This document shows, in pieces, positions 46,673-57,826 of a stretch of DNA of 64,000 nt (within the stretch, counting starts at the first letter, position 1; each line of letters starts with the position of its first letter). Under the pieces are notes generated by a model, which made no database searches, had not been told where the DNA came from, and saw only the letters and a program-made list of their open reading frames with translations. Position numbers and translations under genes: made by a program. This DNA is from Dentipellis sp. KUC8613 (taxonomy: Eukaryota; Basidiomycota; Agaricomycetes; Russulales; Hericiaceae), in contig NSJX01000006.1 in the NCBI GenBank assembly GCA_002286715.1, forward strand, positions 897,713-961,712. The letters run 5' to 3'.

Positions 46673-49201
46673 ATGGCCTCCCAACACTCATTACCGTACT
46701 CATCCTCCGTACCCACCATCAAACCCGCAAACCGACCCTCCCAACTCCCCTCATCTCTCTCCACCGTCGGCGTCTCCACGCGCTTCGAAAACGCGACGAG
46801 TCCCGGCCGGCTGCGTACCGGGAGCAGCACCACCTCTAAGCTGCACACGCATGTGCGCACCGGCTCCAATTTCTCGACCACCTCGAAGCCCCGCCCGTCT
46901 CTCCCCCTCCTCAATGATCCCCAGTCGCCCCAGTCGCCCACGAAGAGAGCCTTCAATGTGCCAAACTCTGCTCCAGCCGGTAGCTCAACTCATGCGGGTG
47001 GGATCCAACCCTCCGCGTCCTTCTTCCGTCCCTCGCGCCCTAACCAGCCCTCGTCGGCCGTGCCCTACATCCTACCTCCTCGCCCTGCGTCAGCTGCGTC
47101 GTCTGGCGGACACGTCTCGCCCGTCGAACAGAGCTTCTCATATCAGCTCCGCCCGCTCGCGCAGGATATCTACGACTCGGACGCCTCGGGCAGCGTCGCG
47201 CACCTGCCCTCCGAATTCGCTGGTGTAAACGGCCGTGTGTCGCGCAGCTCAACGGCCGAGGAAGCCATGCGCCAGCTGCCATCGAAGAACAGCAAGTACA
47301 GCCGCGAGCCGCTCCTCCCGGTCAGCAGCTCGGGGCGGTCACGTGCGACATCCAATTCGACGCACCAGTCGAAGCCCTCGCTTGCGCGCGGCGCGTCGGA
47401 GCGCAGCCTCGGCAAGGCGAGCTCGGGAAACGCGTCGGCGGGCGCGATGGTGCGCAACAGCTTGGAGAAGTTCAAGCTCGGCATCAGCCTCGAGTCGATG
47501 CGCCGCTCGCTGACCATGGGCACCCCCAACACATCGCCCAATCACGCTAACGACGGCGGTCTGTCACCTGTATCGCAGAGTAACGGTCGCCCGACTTTTG
47601 AGACGAAGCGCTTCGACGATGACTTGACGTCGCGGTACAAGTCGTCCTCGTCCCCTCCACTGCAGCTGCGTCGCGCGCCCTCGTCACACTTTTTCCCCCA
47701 CCCGCCAGCAGACGTGAAGGTTCCTCTGTCTATGACACCGCGAACGCACCCTAAAGGCACGCGCCCACTGCGGAACTACGAGCTGCTCCCATCGCGGAAT
47801 CGGTTCTTTCTGCGCGGGCGGCTGCTGACGGGCGGCGATAGCCCATGGGCATTCATCGGCTCCCTGGTGCTTGCTTTTGGAGTTTCGGGTGTGTGGTTTG
47901 GCACGACGTGTGTGTGGTGGTGGCACAACGAGAGCCCAGCTGTTGCAGCTGTCGGCGCGTATATGTGTGTGCTCACTATCTCGACGATGCTCACAACCGT
48001 AAGTGGTCATCGGCACGTTGCGTGCTCCACTGCTGACTTCTGTGTCAAACAGGCATTTAGGGATCCGGGAATCCTGCCTCGTGGTTTGGATCCTGATCCA
48101 CCGTATCCTTCTACTTCTCCTTCTGATGGAGGAGCTCGTGTTCCTCTACCCCGCGATTTGAAAGTCCGGGCTGGGATGTAGGTTTTGACACACCGGCGCT
48201 CTCCTTCCGAGGCTGACTCGAATGGCATCGCAGTGTCCGCGTCAAGTACTGCCCAACGTGTCACATATACAGGCCGCCGCGGTCGAGCCATTGTAAAATG
48301 GTACTCGCTTTTGTTTGATTCGCTGCATGAATGCCGGCTGACGCGTCCCGGCTATAGTGCGACAACTGTGTTGACAGCTGTGATCACCACTGTCAGTGGG
48401 TCAACAACTGTGTTGGGCGGCGCAACTACGCTTACTTCTTTGTTTTCGTATTTTCCACAGTGAGTGCATAGGGCATCGATTGTGCGCCAAACGTGTTGGG
48501 TTGCTCACACGTTGATCCCCATGCAGTTTTTGACATTATGTCTGATAATTGTGACATCTGCGTTGCACTTGTACCTGATGACCCGTACGGACGGCGTGAG
48601 CTTCCGCCATGCGCTGAGCAAAGGTGCGGGCAGTGCTGTTGCATTCAGTCTGTCGATCGTCGTTGTGTGGCCTGTCGCGGCTTTGCTGTCATACCATCTT
48701 CGGGTGCGCCTATTTTTATTTTATTTTATTTTAATTTTCCGTTGTTTCTTTGCTGATGGCGGTGGTCTGAAGTTGCTGTTCTTGAATATAACGACTATCG
48801 AGCAGGTGGGTGTTGTTTTCGTGTATGGTTTGGGAGTCACATTGAGCGGGCTGTTTGGCCCGTGTCGGGGCGGGGGGAGCTGCTAGTCGCAACATATATT
48901 GCGATCATGAGGTGTCGTTTACGGGATTGCTGATGCCACCATGTGTATCCAGATCAGGAATCAAGCGCACAAGACGCTGGTTCCCGGACCGCCGCCGCCC
49001 AACCCGTTTGCGCATGGCAACTGGCGCCGAAACCTGGCAGACGTACTGTGTCGACCGCCGGGGTACTCGTGGGTGGAGCCGTACGCGGTGGGGACGGAGG
49101 ACAAGCGGGAGATCAACCCGGGGATGCTTGGGGGGTGGGACCGGGAGATGGAGGAGGTGGATATGGAGGCGGGACGGCGACGGAGCTGCAGCGATAGCTA
49201 G
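46673..49201 (+). CDS. ERF2: DHHC palmitoyltransferase, Erf2 type
   Basis: Protein S-acyltransferase of the ER/Golgi; yeast Erf2 with Erf4 palmitoylates Ras. It starts [20 protein letters not shown]. An N-terminal Ser/Pro-rich region of about 340 residues is disordered. Then [20 protein letters not shown] leads into two membrane spans, the DPG motif [17 protein letters not shown], and the zinc-bearing [25 protein letters not shown], then [20 protein letters not shown] (DHHC codons 48382-48393). Two further spans, TTIEQ at an exon edge and [20 protein letters not shown] follow, with a C-terminal tail to SCSDS. At least six introns. The long N-terminus is larger than yeast Erf2. Confidence 0.9.
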
Positions 49202-49668
49202 TGCTCATAGCAATAACTAATTTATTTTGGATTTGTGGCTCGCCGGCGGCAGAAGGGGCGGGGCTGAGCGGGGTTTGAAAGGGAGGGATGCGGAACGGGA
49301 AAGGTGACTAAGCGCAGACGTCGACGCGGTTCCTGCGCAGAGTCGGCGCAGACTCTGAGTTTGCTCGACGCGCCAAAGCTGGCAAGGCCTTAGCAAGGCC
49401 TCCCAATAATTATGGACTCCGGCCTTGCAAACAATCCCTCCCCGTCCTCCCCAAAGCCTGTAACAATCCGCTCCTCCTCCGACCCCGGTCGGTCCTCCTC
49501 CGCTTTCTCATCACTTCAGCCCACCTGATAGCCTTCTTCTTTCATTTAGCCTCTCGTCCTTCCGTCCTTTCGCACGCCCGAGAAGAGCCTCAACCTGCCC
49601 CATCCCAGCGCGGCACCGACTCTCGTCCCGCCCCCATCCAGCCGTATCCTGGCTCCCGCTACCAGATT
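49202..49668. other. Tandem intergenic region
   Basis: 467 bp upstream of the transcription factor gene. The 200 bp nearest the ATG is C/T-rich on the plus strand. A repeated AAGGCC stretch (AAGGCCTTAGCAAGGCCT) near 49385 is noted. No gene recognised. Confidence 0.45.
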
Positions 49669-52600
49669 ATGAACCCATCTTATCCCCAGAACCCCTCTCC
49701 CTTCCCCCATCCACATCATCCCCAGTCCAACTACCACCACCCGTCTCCCGGCACTCCCGCCTCCGTTCCTGCCAATGGCGGAAGCCCTACCGTCGGCCCT
49801 GGCATCCCCGGACACGCCCCTCCCCAGGCCCACTACGCCTATGCCGTTCCACACAACCCCTACGCGCCCCACGCCTACTCCCACTACGCCCAGTACGCGC
49901 CGCAGATGATGGTCTATGGCCCTCCGCGCACCGGCGCCGCCTCCGACGCCGCCACCGCCCCTCAAGCTTCCCCCACCTCCCCCGCGACCCCCACCCAGAT
50001 GCCGTCTCCTGCATCTGCGACCCAGTCCGCCACGAACAAGCGCAAGCGCAAGTCCATGTCTGATGCGCGGGATGGTGACCGATCGGACGGCGAGGCTGCC
50101 GGCTCGGGCAGTGACGCCAACCGACCCACTGGTGGTGCCCAGAGCACCGGCACCCAGTCTACCTCGGACAACAAAAAGAGGACCAAGACACAGAGGGCCT
50201 GTGATAGTTGTCGTAGTCGCAAGATCAGGTTCGTTACATCGCCTCTCAGCACCAGTGACCTGCCCTCGTGTGCTGATATCTCCTCTGTCGCACAGGTGCG
50301 ACGTCCTTCCCGAGTCGGATCCCCCCTTGTGCCAGCACTGCAAACAGTACGGCTTTGAGTGCACATTTTTCCTGCCCATCGCCGAGACGCGCTTCAAAAA
50401 GAAGAAGCTGGAGGAAGAAGCCGCCGCCGCCAACTCGGACAAGAACCGGTCGGAGGGGCTCGATAGACGCACTTCCTCGACACCTCACGGTGAGCCCCGA
50501 CAAACAGATGCCAGAGTTTGTGGTATGTCCCCTCTGGCGGTCCTCGCCGGGTTTATTTACCTACGCTATCACACCACAGGCCCCACCTCCGAAGCGCATC
50601 TATTACATTCCAGTGCGACGATACCATCCAGGTTGTACGAAAATTACGACCAGCGTCACCACCACACGTGGGAGGTGACCCAGACGGGCGATGGGTTGAT
50701 CACCGTCTCGGAGCCGCAGGCGGAGGACGTCCAGCTTGCCCTCCCCAAACCTGTTGACATGCGCATCGAGCGCGACGTGATTGAGAAGCTCGTCAATGCG
50801 TATTTCACGGAGATCGCGCCGGTGTTGCCCGTCGTGACCCAGGCCGAATTCCTCTCCAGCCCTTCTCCCCCACCTATATTGCTGTATTCGATCTGCCTCG
50901 TTGCAGCGGCGAGGAGGGAAGTGCCGCAGAGTGTGTTCGACTCGATTCGCTACGCTGTCAACAACGTTATCAAGGCGGAGGATGTGCTCTCTACGGCCTC
51001 GATCGTCAATGTACAGAGCCTGCTCATTCTATGCATGGTGGGCGATTGCCATTCACAATTCGTGCCCAACGCGCTGTCCGCCCTTTGGATAAGGCTAGGG
51101 ACCGCTATCCGAATGGTCAGTCTTCGTTTCCTGCCCGCGGCGGCGTCAACGCTTGTTTGACGTTGACTAGAGCTGATTATATTGTGTATATATAGGCGCA
51201 AGATCTGGGGTTGCACCGCGTCGAAGCCGTCAAACAAAATATCGAACTACGGCGTCGATTATGGGGTGCCTGTGTCATCAGCGATCGATGGTAATTGCAT
51301 CCCCCTCTTCTATACCCGCACTCCGTCCCGCCTTGCCGTCGGGTGCATCGGGCCTTTATTTTGGTGTGCGCTGATGCTCTTCAATGGTATAGGATGAGTT
51401 TGTCCTATGGACACCCATATATGATTGATGTCAACGACTGTGACGCTCGTTTACCTTCATCTGGCGATCCGAACGATGTTTATATGGACGAGCTCGTACG
51501 ACTCAGTATCATTCTGGGCCGCGTTCTCAAGACCATTTATAGGTGTGTTCCCGAGCATTGTCTATCTTGTCATGGCTGCTGATAGGGGCTTTCTTAGTCC
51601 GGCCGGTCTAACCCTCACAAATGACGAGGAACTCCATGCGCTTCTGGCCGACATTGAGAATTGGAAGAAGAACCTGCCGGAGAGCTTACAGTTCCGTGGG
51701 CCCGACACGCCCCGAAATGCAGGTGCGCGGTATCATTCCACGCACAATATCCGACGTTGACGCGGGTGACGTCGTAGGGCTGCTCTTCCTCTTGTATTCA
51801 TGCGTGTCCATGATCTTCTGGCGCGTGTTCATGCGCATCTCGTACTCGTGCCCCGCACACCTCAAATTCGGGCTCACGGTCGAGCAGTGGTCTGCGCTCG
51901 TCAAGCTTACGGGCGATGCGATCGACTGGCTAGACAAACATGACAAGATGTACGATGTGTGGCTCATGGTTGCATACGCTTCGACGTCGTGTGCACTTGT
52001 GCAGGTGGGAGTGATCCGTTGCGGGGGGCTAATGACGACTGCTGACACGTCTGCAGTACCACACGTGGGCGCGCCGGCAGGACCAAGAAGCTGCCCTCAA
52101 GCTGAAGAAGCTGAGAGACTGCATCCGCCGCTGGGAAAAGTCGCTCTCTCCCGACCACATGTCGGCCCGGCGCAAGGTGAGCAGCTCGCCCACGGTCGGT
52201 CGGTGTCTCTCTGATAATTTTCACAGACGGCAGAGATTATCGCGCTGCTGTATGAGGCGACGCAGGGCCCCCCTCCTCCAATCGAGACGCCCGCGTTGAA
52301 CCCAACGGGAGGTGTTACCGGCAAGCAGCCACCGCCACTCGGGGGGCTGCAGTACGAGAAAGACCCGAGCCGGCCGGGAGGAGGCATTTTCGTCGCACAT
52401 GGCAAGCAAGCCAAGGGCGCCTACCGCGAGCTGGATGGTACAGTCATAGAGGGCCACAGCGACACGGACGAAGACGGTGAGGGCCCATCGGGTGTGCAGG
52501 CGCAACAGCAGCAACAGCAACCGCAACAGCAGCATCGCACAGAAGCAGAGACGGTGTCGTCCCAAGCGTCGTCATCGGGGTCGACGAGCGCGACTGCGAT

Positions 52601-52978
52601 GGTGAGTTACACGCCGCTGGGCTCGAGCAGCCACGGTAACGTGAACGTGAACCCGGCGCTCAACGGTATGGCCGCTGGTGGGCAGAACAACGTCCACGTG
52701 ATGAATTTGCTGGACGGACCCGGGCCTACGGCAGGGACGAGCTTGGCGGGCGGGGCGCAAGGCGCGCTCGAGCATTATGCTATGACGGAGAATAGCTGGC
52801 TAGACGGGATCCCTGGGGGGATGTTTGATTGGGGTGCGTCGTGTTCCGCTGTGCTTCCGGCTGTCGAGGTGCGCTAACAAGTGTGACGCGTTGCAGGCCA
52901 GTGGGACGAGTTTTTCTCGCGGCTGGGAACCGGTGAGCCGGGCTCGGCGCAGATGCAGCATGCGCAACAGCAGCAGCG

Positions 52979-53034
<56 letters not shown>

Positions 53035-53144
53035 CGATGATGCAGGCCGCGCAGGGGCAGGCGCCACCAGCGCAGACGCTGTCGCCTGGCCAGAGACGGG
53101 TGTCAGACTCGTACACGTATGCGGGTGCCGCGGGCACGAGCTAG
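49669..53144 (+). CDS. Zn2Cys6 fungal-specific transcription factor
   Basis: DNA-binding regulator. A disordered Pro/Tyr/His-rich N-terminus (MNPSYPQNPSPFPHPHHPQS) with a basic patch NKRKRKSMSD precedes the zinc cluster QRACDSCRSRKIRCDVLP followed by PLCQHCKQYGFECTFFLP (six cysteines; an intron splits R of KIR|C). A basic ETRFKKKKLEEEA stretch follows. The fungal-specific regulatory domain spans the middle (VNAYFTEIAPVLPVVTQAEF, LGTAIRMAQDLGLHRVEAVK and RRRLWGACVISDRWMSLSYG, each joined over introns). The C-terminus has two glutamine-rich tracts. About 10 exons, roughly 940 residues. The target genes cannot be told from sequence; the presence of cbh1 24 kb away is not evidence of a link. Confidence 0.88.
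52965..53033 (+). repeat. CAG/CAA repeat encoding polyglutamine
   Basis: About 23 codons of CAG and CAA, broken by one CGG, in the last exon of the Zn2Cys6 factor. They encode a near-pure polyGln run close to the C-terminus. A shorter Gln tract lies near 52500-52532. The mix of CAA and CAG reduces but does not abolish slippage, so length may vary among strains. Confidence 0.9.
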
Positions 53145-53613
53145 CGCGCCTGAGCTTATGTGTCGTTTGTGTGTTGCTGTCCATCTGTCTGTCTGACGTG
53201 TTTTGTGTGTGTTTGTCTATGCAGGCTACAGTTACAGTATCGTATACATATGTTTGCAGACCAGTACTAGTAATTATTCGTTCCGATGTGGATCGGTGGT
53301 GGACTGTGCGCGATGGGGACTGGGGAATCGGATATGATAATTGTACATAGTCGCTGTCTGTATTAGGATGAGTTGGGGTTCGGTGATGTCGATGAATGAT
53401 GAACGGAGGGCATGTGAAGGTGGAGATTGATAGCGCGTTAGTACGCAGTGTCCACGTGGGTCAATATTATGATGGACTTGCCGGGGTTAACTATGAGTCG
53501 AGCAAGTGACTGCAAGTCAGCGCTAGTCAGCCTGAAGCGAGTCGTTCAGCAAGAGTTGACTTACGAGTTGACTTACTCCCACCGCGCGCGAGAGACCTGC
53601 TCGCCAGCTGCAG
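53145..53613. other. Tandem intergenic region
   Basis: 469 bp between the transcription factor stop and the LIM gene ATG. TG-rich after the stop (3' UTR), then ordinary sequence. A GTTGACTTACGAGTTGACTTAC direct repeat of 11 bases lies near 53555, just upstream of the LIM gene. Confidence 0.45.
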
Positions 53614-56576
53614 ATGGCCCAGCTGCTCAGGCCGGCCGACGCTGGTCCCTCTGGCCGTATCTCTCAGCTTCTGCCTACTGTCAAGTGCTCTACCTGCAGC
53701 CAGCCTGTCGCACTCGACCAACTCGGCGACCACGTCTGTGCCCCGCCCCCAAAATCCCCCGCCGCGTCCCTCTTTCCTCGTCTCCAGAACATCCTTTCTC
53801 CTGTTCGCTCCCAGAGCCCTGCAAGCAGCGTGTCATCGCGCTCCAAGCCCTCCCACACCGCCGCACCCAGCTTTGGTTCCTCCATCTCGTCCGCACACTC
53901 CCACCGCTCACGTACCTCCACCGCCTCCCGCGACACCCGCTCGTCCTACAGTACCATCCGCACCGCTGCCTCGCCTCCGACAGACCACCTCCCTCTCACG
54001 CCGGACAGGTCCACCGTTTCGTCTGTCAACACCCTCCGCTTCCCCCCCGACCACGGCGGCAACCCCACGCCCTCCACGCCCACCTCTGCGCGCTCGACAG
54101 GCAGCATCGCAGATCGCCCGCGCTTCAACTCGTCCGCATCCTCCGATGGCCTCCCACCACCCTCGGGCATGCTATCACCGACGCCCACTCCAGGCCGCAC
54201 ACGCACCCCGTCCAACGCGTCTTCCATCCGCCCACACCCACAACTCGACAGCCTTGCAGCCCGCACCCGCACCCCATCCAATAACTCGTCGCCGGCGACG
54301 CCTGGCCGCTCGCGTGCGCCCTCCAACGCGTCCTCTGTTCGGTCACACTACGAGGGTCCGGCGCCCCCACGTCCGCCGTCCGGCTATCGACGGCCGTCCA
54401 ACGGTTCCATTGCCCATCCGTCCACGCCCTCTCCACGTCTCCCGCCCCCCTCACCATACGCGTCTCCTCGTATTCCTGGCTCACCTTATTCTCCGTGCCC
54501 CTCGCCCGCGTCGCCTGCACCGTCGCAATATGCACCCCCATTGTCACCGCACCCAGAAGAAATAGATACCAAGACTGGCGGTGAGGCTGGTATGGCCGGT
54601 GTCGGAAGGCGTGGATTTGCCGCTGCCGCCAGGGCCGCCATGTTTGCTGGCGCAGCGAGTCATACTTTCTTAGGGCCTGCGCCTATAGGTATGGACGGCA
54701 GGAGACCAAACGCGCCGGGCTGGTTGGATATTGGCAACGGTGAGTGCTGTGTACATTCTATCTTGGCTATGTACATGCTGACCAGGTTGCTTCGTGTGCA
54801 GTGACATCGGGTACTTACCCGGGTTCCGCGTCCCCACATTCTCTGTCTCCTCACTCTCCGCGCTCGCCCTATGCCTCGCCGTCACCCGGTGCTATGTCCA
54901 CGCGCGATAGCAGTGCAACCATCACCCTTTCACCCCTTCCACCTACCTCGCCCACGCTTCATGACCCCGCCTCGCCCCCCAACTCTATTCCGTTCCCTAT
55001 CAAGCCTCCACCTCCTGTGCCCTTCATGGGCTCCGGCGATCCCAAGACACCGACCACCCCGATGACGCCGCATCTACCGTTCTTTGAGAAGTATAAGGAG
55101 CGTATGCCCACGGGCATGGGAATCACTGTAGGCGGAGACGCGGATGCAGACGCAGATGCATCCGAGGCAGTCAGAATTCCTATGAGTCCCACAGGTTCGT
55201 CGGAGTACGGGCTTGCCTATGCCGACTCGGATACAGACAACGACGCGCCGATGCCATACACCAAGCTGCCGCCATCTGAGACGCACTCGGCGGGCGGAGG
55301 GCTGGACCATGCGATGGAGATGCTCCTGCGCTCGCCGACGAGCAGCTCTGTTGACGACGAGGCGGGGCTAAAGTCGCCTACCAGTAGTGCATCATCATCG
55401 CTCAGCCCGCGCTCGCGCCCGGTGAAGCTCCCGACGCGTTCTCATACAACACCGACACAGCGCGAGTCGACGCGGGCGCTGCCTGGGCGGCGGGGCGGCA
55501 CGATCTCGGGCGCGTTGCAGGGAGTGACGCGCAAAGCCGAGGGGGATGCGGAGGGCGCGCAAGAGAAAGATGAAGCAAGAGAACGAAAGGCCAGCAAGCG
55601 GGAACGTATATGCGTGCGATGTACGAAGAAGATTAACGATGGACGATGGATCAGGGTGGAGAGCGGCAAAGGGGTTCTGTGCGATGCGTGCTGGAAGGGC
55701 ATGTACCTCCCCAAGGTGAGCTCGGGCTTTACGCGACTGTTGTCTCTTGATATCTGCGTCTCCACGGGCTGCTTTGTGTTTTGAGCGCGGGGTGGTGGAC
55801 CTCGCTTAGCGTGCCGAGTCTCGATGATCAAGAAGCCGTTGCTTCATCCCCCCATTCGCGATGCTTCCTCCGGTCGATCCCGCGGGAGTTGCCTCTACGT
55901 ATTGCGTCTTGCGGCCGATGCTGCATGCCGTTTGCTCCATTCGTATGTCGCGATTGCTGACCATATTTTATTGCGCAGTGCCGGCGCTGCAATAAGCCCA
56001 TTGAGAAGCAAGCCGTATCGTCCTCTGATGGGCAGCTCAAGGGCAAATATCATCGCGATTGCTTCAACTGTCATACCTGCAATGTACGTCCTCATCGCTC
56101 CGGGAGTGCTGGTTCCGCGTGCTGACCCGAAATGGTAGAAACCCTTCCCTGATCGGACATTCTATGTCTTTGATGGCAAGCCCTTCTGCGCGTACCACTA
56201 CCATGAGGCAAACGAGTCTCTGTGCTCGGCGCCGTCTTGCGGTCAGCCTATCGAAGGTCCATGTGCAGTGTCGCATGCTGGTGCGCGGTATCATCCCGAG
56301 CACTTGACTTGCGAGTATGAGGGTGAAGGCGATGATGACGCCTCAGTGTCGGAATATGATGGTGGGGATGGGGAGCATAAGCCGCGTCGCTGCACGGAGC
56401 GGCTGGTTGAGTACTGGGAGGTAGAGGGGCGCATGCTCTGCGAGTGCCACATGCGGCGTGCGGTTGGTTCGGAATATGCTGGGAGCAGCATCGGGCGGGG
56501 TGACAACGATCGGGCGATGAAGCGCGTGACTCTGTTCATCGACCTCGCGGGGATGGGGGAGAGCGGGCTGCTGTGA
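53614..56576 (+). CDS. LIM-domain protein with long disordered N-terminus (paxillin-like)
   Basis: Probable cytoskeletal or cell-polarity adaptor. It starts MAQLLRPADAGPSGRISQLL with a lone CxxC pair (VKCSTCSQPV), then about 550 residues of Ser/Pro-rich low complexity (TPTPGRTRTPSNASSIR-type repeats). C-terminal LIM domains follow: CVRCTKKINDGRWIRV with GVLCDACWKGMYLPK, then CRRCNKPIEKQAV, YHRDCFNCHTCN, KPFPDRTFYVFDGKPFCAYH and a third module with CSAPSCGQPIEGPCAV. Order and spacing resemble fungal Pxl1/paxillin-type proteins. One intron (about 55716-55978) is about 260 nt, several times longer than others here. Stop 56574-56576. Confidence 0.78.
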
Positions 56577-57826
56577 GGAGTGGAGGGAGAAGGAGGCAGA
56601 GGAGAGGGCGGCGGCGGAGGTGAGTATTTGTCGGATTACATTTTAAAGCTCTGTGCCTGATGGCCTGACGCGTCCTCGACAAGCTGGACAGTCGACCTGC
56701 GCCGCACCACGCCCATCCGGGTCGCCGTTTACGCAACGCAGGATGCACGCATGGGCTTCGAGCGATTGGCGCCCATCTCCCGCCTTGCCCTCAGGTCTTC
56801 TGGCCAACTCCAGCCCTGCAGCTTGCTTCTGTCGTCTCCGTCTTTTCCTTTCGTCTCGTATATGGTTTCTGATGCACATACGTTCACACGTACAATACCC
56901 TCTTTGGATCGCGCCCACTACATACCCCAACCCGCATCCAGCATCCATGTATTTATCTTTATATACGTTCCGCGCACGGATGCTCTCGCCGTCTCATTCT
57001 TCTTAATCCTAATCGCATTCTGTTCATTCGCCGGTTTTCCCCTCCCCCTCCTTCCTTCCTATGCGCTTCTGATTCTCGATCAGGCAACACTAATCCTAGA
57101 TTGCTCCGCGCGGATGGGACTTCGACTGCTTCCCCGTACGCTAACACCTATACCTGCCTGTGTCTGCCCGCGCACTACTGCACGTATACTACGACTATAC
57201 CTCACGACGCGCCGTGCCACTTGACATGTTGTCGATTCGATACCATCAGGACTTCTTGCGTCTTCACTTCGCTCCGTTCGCTCCCCACCCTCGCTCCCGT
57301 CCCCGCCTCCACACCTTCCTTCCCTCCCTTTCTTCCTCTCTCCCCTCTGTTCCCATTTCTGTACCATGATGCTGGGGTCATTCGTCGTGCTTCCTTCCTG
57401 CCCATTTCTCTATGTTTGTCTGTCCCATTATAGTTACACCACACGCGCTGCCGCGGGCTTCGACGTAGACACTTCGTTTGCCCTCTGTACGCGCCTCGGC
57501 CGCCATTGACCGGTGACCCGCTGACGTCTGTTTTGTGAGATTACCGTTGCGCGACTGCTTCATACGTACGTACTCTCTACTTGTACCAGGTTTGATAAGA
57601 GGGAATGGGATGAAGTGGGATTGCAGGATCATTAAATGTAGATGTTCCTATGCTGGGATCAAGCGCACAGAATACAGGATGGCGACCTGTACTGGGACTT
57701 GTACATCGCTCTACTGGAATATAGACAGCTCTAGACTTAATTTCTCCCGAGCCACATATCGATGTTCTCAGCCACCCAGCCATAGCAGCCGCTTCAGTCC
57801 ATATTCCATCTTCGCATATACACTTG
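56577..57826. other. Convergent intergenic region
   Basis: 1250 bp between the LIM gene stop and the Sac-domain gene stop. The plus strand is pyrimidine-rich from about 56760 to 57430, with CCCTCCTTCC-type runs. Several short open frames, none supported by splice-linked neighbours or by recognisable sequence. Confidence 0.45.

Noticed and set aside
23755..53144. Cellulase plus transcription factor as a regulatory gene cluster
   Set aside because: They are 24 kb apart with many unrelated housekeeping genes between them; nothing in sequence links them.
55800..55978. Possible C/D box snoRNA in the long LIM-gene intron
   Set aside because: A C-box-like ATGATCA and a CTGA are present, but the C box departs from RTGATGA and no flanking stem was found.
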